The notes below the pieces were generated by a model that was given only the letters and a program-made list of their open reading frames with translations, was not told the DNA's origin and searched no databases. Source: Nitrospinae bacterium RIFCSPLOWO2_12_39_16 (GTDB taxonomy: Bacteria > Nitrospinota > Nitrospinia > UBA9942). From it: a stretch of 8,109 bases of DNA. Shown here piece after piece: positions 5,967-8,109 of this stretch (position 1 is its first letter; each line of letters starts with the position of its first letter). The position numbers and the translations under genes were made by a program. The stretch covers positions 1 through 8,109 of the forward strand of contig MHDO01000097.1 of assembly GCA_001805005.1 (NCBI GenBank), read 5' to 3'.

Positions 5967-6000
5967 TAAATCATAAATCGTAAATCGTAAATCGTAAATC
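5967..6000. repeat. Heptanucleotide tandem repeat TAAATCG
   Basis: One variant (TAAATCA) and three exact TAAATCG copies are followed by TAAATC. The unit is the reverse complement of the ATTTACG tract in the HAO-like gene at 2192, so it is the same family in the other orientation. It ends 5 nt before the sigma-54 -24 element. Confidence 0.88.
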
Positions 6001-6005
6001 AATTC

Positions 6006-6021
6006 TGGCATATCCTTTGCT
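6006..6021 (+). promoter_or_regulatory. Sigma-54 (RpoN) promoter of the regulator-porin-glnB-amt unit
   Basis: TGGCATATCCTTTGCT matches TGGCAC-N5-TTGCW except at one position, with GG (6007-6008) and GC (6019-6020) exactly 10 nt apart. It differs from the promoter at 99-114 at only three positions. The predicted transcription start, near 6032, lies after the ATG at 6025 and 5 nt before the ATG at 6037. It probably drives the downstream P-II/Amt operon under nitrogen control. Confidence 0.75.
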
Positions 6022-6036
6022 CATATGTATATACAG

Positions 6037-6216
6037 ATGATTAAGAGAGAAGACATAAAAAATATAAGGGAGAGGTTAGGGATTACACAGGAGGAATTTG
6101 CAAGGAAGATTGGAGTTACAGTAACCACCGTCTCCAGATGGGAAAGGGGGGATTGCCTGCCAAAATCAAGGGTAGTAATTGAAAAGGTAAAGAGGCTTAA
6201 AAGTTCGGTTAACTGA
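6037..6216 (+). CDS. Small XRE-family helix-turn-helix regulator
   Basis: From ATG 6037 the product has 59 residues and is almost entirely one Cro/C1-type DNA-binding domain. The segment ITQEEFARKIGVTVTTVSRWERG gives helices 2 and 3 of the HTH. There is no sensor or oligomerisation domain. An in-frame ATG at 6025 would add four residues but lies upstream of the transcription start predicted from the sigma-54 promoter, so 6037 is preferred. No Shine-Dalgarno is seen. The stop at 6214-6216 touches the ribosome binding site of the porin-like gene, so the two are probably one transcript. It may control its own operon or nearby nitrogen genes, but its target is not shown. An antitoxin role is less likely because no toxin gene adjoins it. 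Confidence 0.75.
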   Translation: MIKREDIKNIRERLGITQEEFARKIGVTVTTVSRWERGDCLPKSRVVIEKVKRLKSSVN

Positions 6217-6230
6217 AAGGAGGAAATTTA

Positions 6231-7358
6231 ATGAATAAGTTAAAAATTTTTGTAGTTGTCAGTATATTGTGTCTTTCATTTTCTGGTATCTCAAGGGCAG
6301 AAGATGCAGGTGATATTTTAAAGGATGTGAAGGTAAATGGATTCGTTTCTACAGCTTATAATCATAATCTCAACGACCCTGATTCAAGGAAGGTGAATTA
6401 TCGCCCCTTCAATGAAAATGCAAATAGTTTTAATTTAGATGTGGCAGAGCTTGTATTCCAAAAGGATGCAACTGAGGAGAGTAACATCGGCTTCAGGACA
6501 GATATTATGTATGGTTATACAATCCCAAAGGGTATCCGTTCTACATGGCCCGGTGTAACTCAGAGTGCTGACGATGATTTTGATGTCCAACAGGCTTATG
6601 TGAGATATATTGCATCTATAGGAAGCGGACTTACACTTGATATGGGTAAATATATAACAGAGATGGGGGCAGAGGTTATTGAGGGATACGATGCATGGAA
6701 TTACAATTACTCCCGTTCATTACTCTTTTATTACACCATCCCTTTTACCCATACAGGACTCAGGGCAACATATAAGGTTAATGACATGGCTACTCTTACA
6801 GGAGAGATTTTAAATGGATGGGATAATGTGGTTGATAACAATAAGAGTAAAAGCTATTGCGCCCATCTGATGCTGATGCCAGTTGAAAGTACGATGCTCA
6901 ATCTTAAATACATGAGTGGTCCTGAACAGAATAATAATGAGAGTAATATAAGAAGTGTAGCTAATGCAAATTTAACTGTAACTCTATTAGAGAAACTAAC
7001 ACTTAACTTTGATTATGTTAATGGGAGTGAGCAGAAGGACCCGAATAATTTTGTGACTGCAAATGGAGACAGTAAATGGTCAGGACTTGCAGGTGTTATC
7101 AGGTATGCTGCCAGCGACAGGTATGCTATCAACATCAGGGCAGAGACATTCAGTGATAATGATGGGGCAAGGACAGGGGTAAAGCAGGAGATGACGGAGA
7201 TTACAATCACACCTGAGTTTACAATTAAGAAGAATATGGTTATAAGGCCTGAGTATAGACATGATGTATCGGACCAAAAGGTGTTTGATAAAGGAAGTAA
7301 TGTGGCAAGCGAAAAAACGCAGGATACAGTGGCTATAAATATGTTCTTCTACTTTTAA
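6231..7358 (+). CDS. Outer-membrane beta-barrel porin (BBP2/OmpL-like)
   Basis: The product has 375 residues. A signal peptide of about 23 residues has a hydrophobic core FVVVSILCLSFSG and probably cleaves after SRA. The rest is dominated by alternating polar and hydrophobic strands with Asn/Asp-rich turns, and it ends in MFFYF, the aromatic C-terminus typical of barrels assembled by BamA. Overall character, including the early VNGFVSTAYNHNLN strand, suggests the putative beta-barrel porin-2 group. A strong Shine-Dalgarno (AAAGGAGG, 6216-6223) precedes the ATG by 7 nt. Porins of this type often sit before P-II and Amt genes, which suggests passage of ammonium or small nitrogen compounds across the outer membrane. 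The solute is not shown by the sequence, and the family name is from pattern recognition. Confidence 0.82.
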   Translation: MNKLKIFVVVSILCLSFSGISRAEDAGDILKDVKVNGFVSTAYNHNLNDPDSRKVNYRPFNENANSFNLDVAELVFQKDATEESNIGFRTDIMYGYTIPKGIRSTWPGVTQSADDDFDVQQAYVRYIASIGSGLTLDMGKYITEMGAEVIEGYDAWNYNYSRSLLFYYTIPFTHTGLRATYKVNDMATLTGEILNGWDNVVDNNKSKSYCAHLMLMPVESTMLNLKYMSGPEQNNNESNIRSVANANLTVTLLEKLTLNFDYVNGSEQKDPNNFVTANGDSKWSGLAGVIRYAASDRYAINIRAETFSDNDGARTGVKQEMTEITITPEFTIKKNMVIRPEYRHDVSDQKVFDKGSNVASEKTQDTVAINMFFYF

Positions 7359-7387
7359 GATTGACGAACTCTAAAAAGTTAAAAACT

Positions 7388-7424
7388 CCCTCTCCCTTAA
7401 TGGGAGAGGGTTAGGGTGAGGGTG
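7388..7424. repeat. Dispersed CCCTCTCCC hairpin before glnB
   Basis: CCCTCTCCC (7388-7396) and GGGAGAGGG (7402-7410) form a perfect 9-bp stem with loop TTAAT, followed by TTAGGGTGAGGGTG. This wording is a common dispersed repeat in many bacteria. It separates the porin gene from glnB and has no U-tract, so it is more likely an mRNA-stabilising or processing hairpin than a terminator. Confidence 0.75.
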
Positions 7425-7430
7425 AAAAAA

Positions 7431-7436
7431 GGGAGG
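7431..7436 (+). promoter_or_regulatory. Ribosome binding site that fixes the glnB start
   Basis: GGGAGG ends 8 nt before ATG 7445. An in-frame GTG at 7436-7438 overlaps this site and cannot use it, so ATG 7445 is the start. Confidence 0.85.
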
Positions 7437-7444
7437 TGAAAAAA

Positions 7445-7783
7445 ATGAAAAAGATTGAAGCTATTATCAAGCCTTTTAAGTTGGATGAGGTTAAGGATGA
7501 GCTTAATAAGGCAGGTATTCAGGGGATAACAGTCAGTGAGGTAAAGGGATTTGGAAGGCAGAAGGGGCATACAGAGCTTTACCGCGGTGCAGAATATGTG
7601 GTTGATTTTCTCCCGAAGGTAAAACTTGAGATCATTGTTACTGATGATTTGGCAGAAAAGGTGATTAATACCATCATGAATACTGCAAAGACAGGCAGGA
7701 TAGGGGATGGGAAGATATTCGTGCAGAATATTGAAGATGCAATCAGGATAAGGACAGGAGAGAGAGGAAAAGATGCAATATAG
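7445..7783 (+). CDS. glnB: Nitrogen regulatory protein P-II (GlnB-like)
   Basis: From ATG 7445 the product has exactly 112 residues, the standard P-II length. It senses ATP/ADP, 2-oxoglutarate and (through uridylylation) glutamine, and acts as a trimer in the cytoplasm. Visible features are the N-terminus KKIEAIIKPFKLDEVK, the T-loop GFGRQKGHTELYRGAEYVVDF with the uridylylation tyrosine Y51, Q39 and K58 for 2-oxoglutarate binding, the B-loop TGRIGDGKIF (83-92) and the C-loop RIRTGE (101-106). D54 and the N-terminus resemble E. coli GlnB more than GlnK (N54), but the downstream amt gene suggests the GlnK job of blocking Amt. No residue argues against function. It lies between the porin gene and amt in one direction, probably under the sigma-54 promoter at 6006. 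Confidence 0.95.
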   Translation: MKKIEAIIKPFKLDEVKDELNKAGIQGITVSEVKGFGRQKGHTELYRGAEYVVDFLPKVKLEIIVTDDLAEKVINTIMNTAKTGRIGDGKIFVQNIEDAIRIRTGERGKDAI

Positions 7784-7882
7784 ATTGAAGATTGAAGATT
7801 GACGATTAGAGGAATGAATATTTTATTCATTAGTCATTCTTCAATAGGTATTAGTCAATATTCAATATTCAATATTCAATTA
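7783..7882. repeat. Heptanucleotide inverted repeat between glnB and amt
   Basis: The left arm 7783-7803 has three GATTGAA-like units; the right arm 7854-7882 has four TCAATAT-like units. Against each other they match at 18 of 21 positions as an inverted repeat. Between them lies a small perfect hairpin, AATGAATA-TTT-TATTCATT (7813-7831). The left arm starts on the last base of the glnB stop codon. This is a fourth word family with the same 7-nt period. Confidence 0.8.
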
Positions 7883-7899
7883 TAGGGGGGGATTTAAAA

Positions 7900-8109
7900 A
7901 TGGTTATAAAAAAGTATTTTTATGTAGTGCTTATTTTGTTAGCACTGACAACTTTTAGTGTTGCAGGGGCTTTTGCCGAAGAGGCTGCAGCGGTGCCAGC
8001 GGCACCATCATGGGATGCCAAATTTGCCGCAGATACGGTCTGGGTTCTTATTACTGCCTTTCTGGTATTCTTTATGAACCTCGGTTTTGGAATGCTTGAG
8101 ACAGGATTA
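7900..8109 (+). CDS. amt: Ammonium transporter Amt, second copy (5' part, runs off the window)
   Basis: Seventy codons are present, open to the last base. ATG 7900 follows a G-rich ribosome binding site (7885-7891) by 8 nt. A signal peptide with core YVVLILLALTTFSVAG ends in AFA (residue 26), then comes a short Ala/Pro-rich linker, then the first membrane segment DTVWVLITAFLVFFMNLGFGMLETGL. That segment is closely similar in pattern to residues 33-59 of the first Amt (DIVWICIATVLVFFM, MVEIGF), which identifies the family. Its place after glnB is the classic glnK-amtB arrangement. It differs from the first copy in having a normal Shine-Dalgarno and no promoter of its own. Confidence 0.88.
   Translation, partial: MVIKKYFYVVLILLALTTFSVAGAFAEEAAAVPAAPSWDAKFAADTVWVLITAFLVFFMNLGFGMLETGL

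Larger units (their letters stand above)
5691..6036. other. Intergenic regulatory and repeat region
   Basis: I see no gene in this stretch. In order it holds a CCACAGAG-type repeat with an inverted-repeat companion (5704-5828), a triplet of GCnTAAA words (5863-5900), an AACTTAC tract (5903-5927), a TAAATCG tract (5967-6000) and a sigma-54 promoter (6006-6021). No convincing intrinsic terminator follows the SPFH gene. Confidence 0.7.

Noticed and set aside
5903..6000. CRISPR-like array
   Set aside because: Units are 7 nt, directly adjacent and without unique spacers; no cas genes are present.
7436..7444. GTG 7436 as the glnB start
   Set aside because: It overlaps the Shine-Dalgarno and would add three residues to a protein that is exactly 112 residues from ATG 7445.

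Overview
This window most likely comes from a Gram-negative, moderately AT-rich bacterium that handles inorganic nitrogen. It encodes periplasmic multiheme cytochromes, a predicted outer-membrane barrel, two Amt ammonium transporters and a P-II protein. The many dispersed short repeats (heptanucleotide tandem tracts, CCACAGAG elements, GTCATTGCGAG palindromes) resemble those seen in Nitrospirota, anammox-type Planctomycetes and related sediment or groundwater genomes. The phylum is an inference; the sequence holds no taxonomic marker such as rRNA.

Layout, all genes on the + strand. (1) 1-1432: an ammonium transporter (Amt) behind a near-consensus sigma-54 promoter. That promoter covers the first possible ATG (98), so the start at 131 is preferred. 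(2) 1640-4385: a tightly coupled trio of tetraheme NapC/NrfH/CycB-type quinol cytochrome, octaheme hydroxylamine-oxidoreductase-like (HAO) cytochrome, and a membrane-anchored formylglycine-generating-enzyme-like (SUMF1-fold) protein without the catalytic cysteines. The junctions overlap by 1 nt and 4 nt. (3) 4449-5690: a membrane-anchored SPFH/band-7 protein with a long charged coiled coil. (4) 5691-6036: a repeat-rich regulatory region with a second sigma-54 promoter. (5) 6037-8109: a small XRE-type regulator, an outer-membrane beta-barrel protein, P-II (GlnB-like) and the first 70 codons of a second Amt that runs off the window.

How the parts fit: the right-hand unit looks like a nitrogen-limitation operon (outer-membrane pore, P-II, Amt). 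The left-hand unit links ammonium transport to a quinone-pool/HAO redox module. Both begin with almost the same sigma-54 core (TGGCATA-C--TTGCT) and a similar upstream triplet of GCnTAAA-like words, so they may share one activator.

The most unusual feature is that dispersed repeats lie inside coding sequence. The signal peptide region of the HAO-like protein is written in heptanucleotide repeats. Half of the FGE-like protein's membrane anchor is encoded by an 88-bp palindrome, and its stop codon lies in another repeat hairpin.
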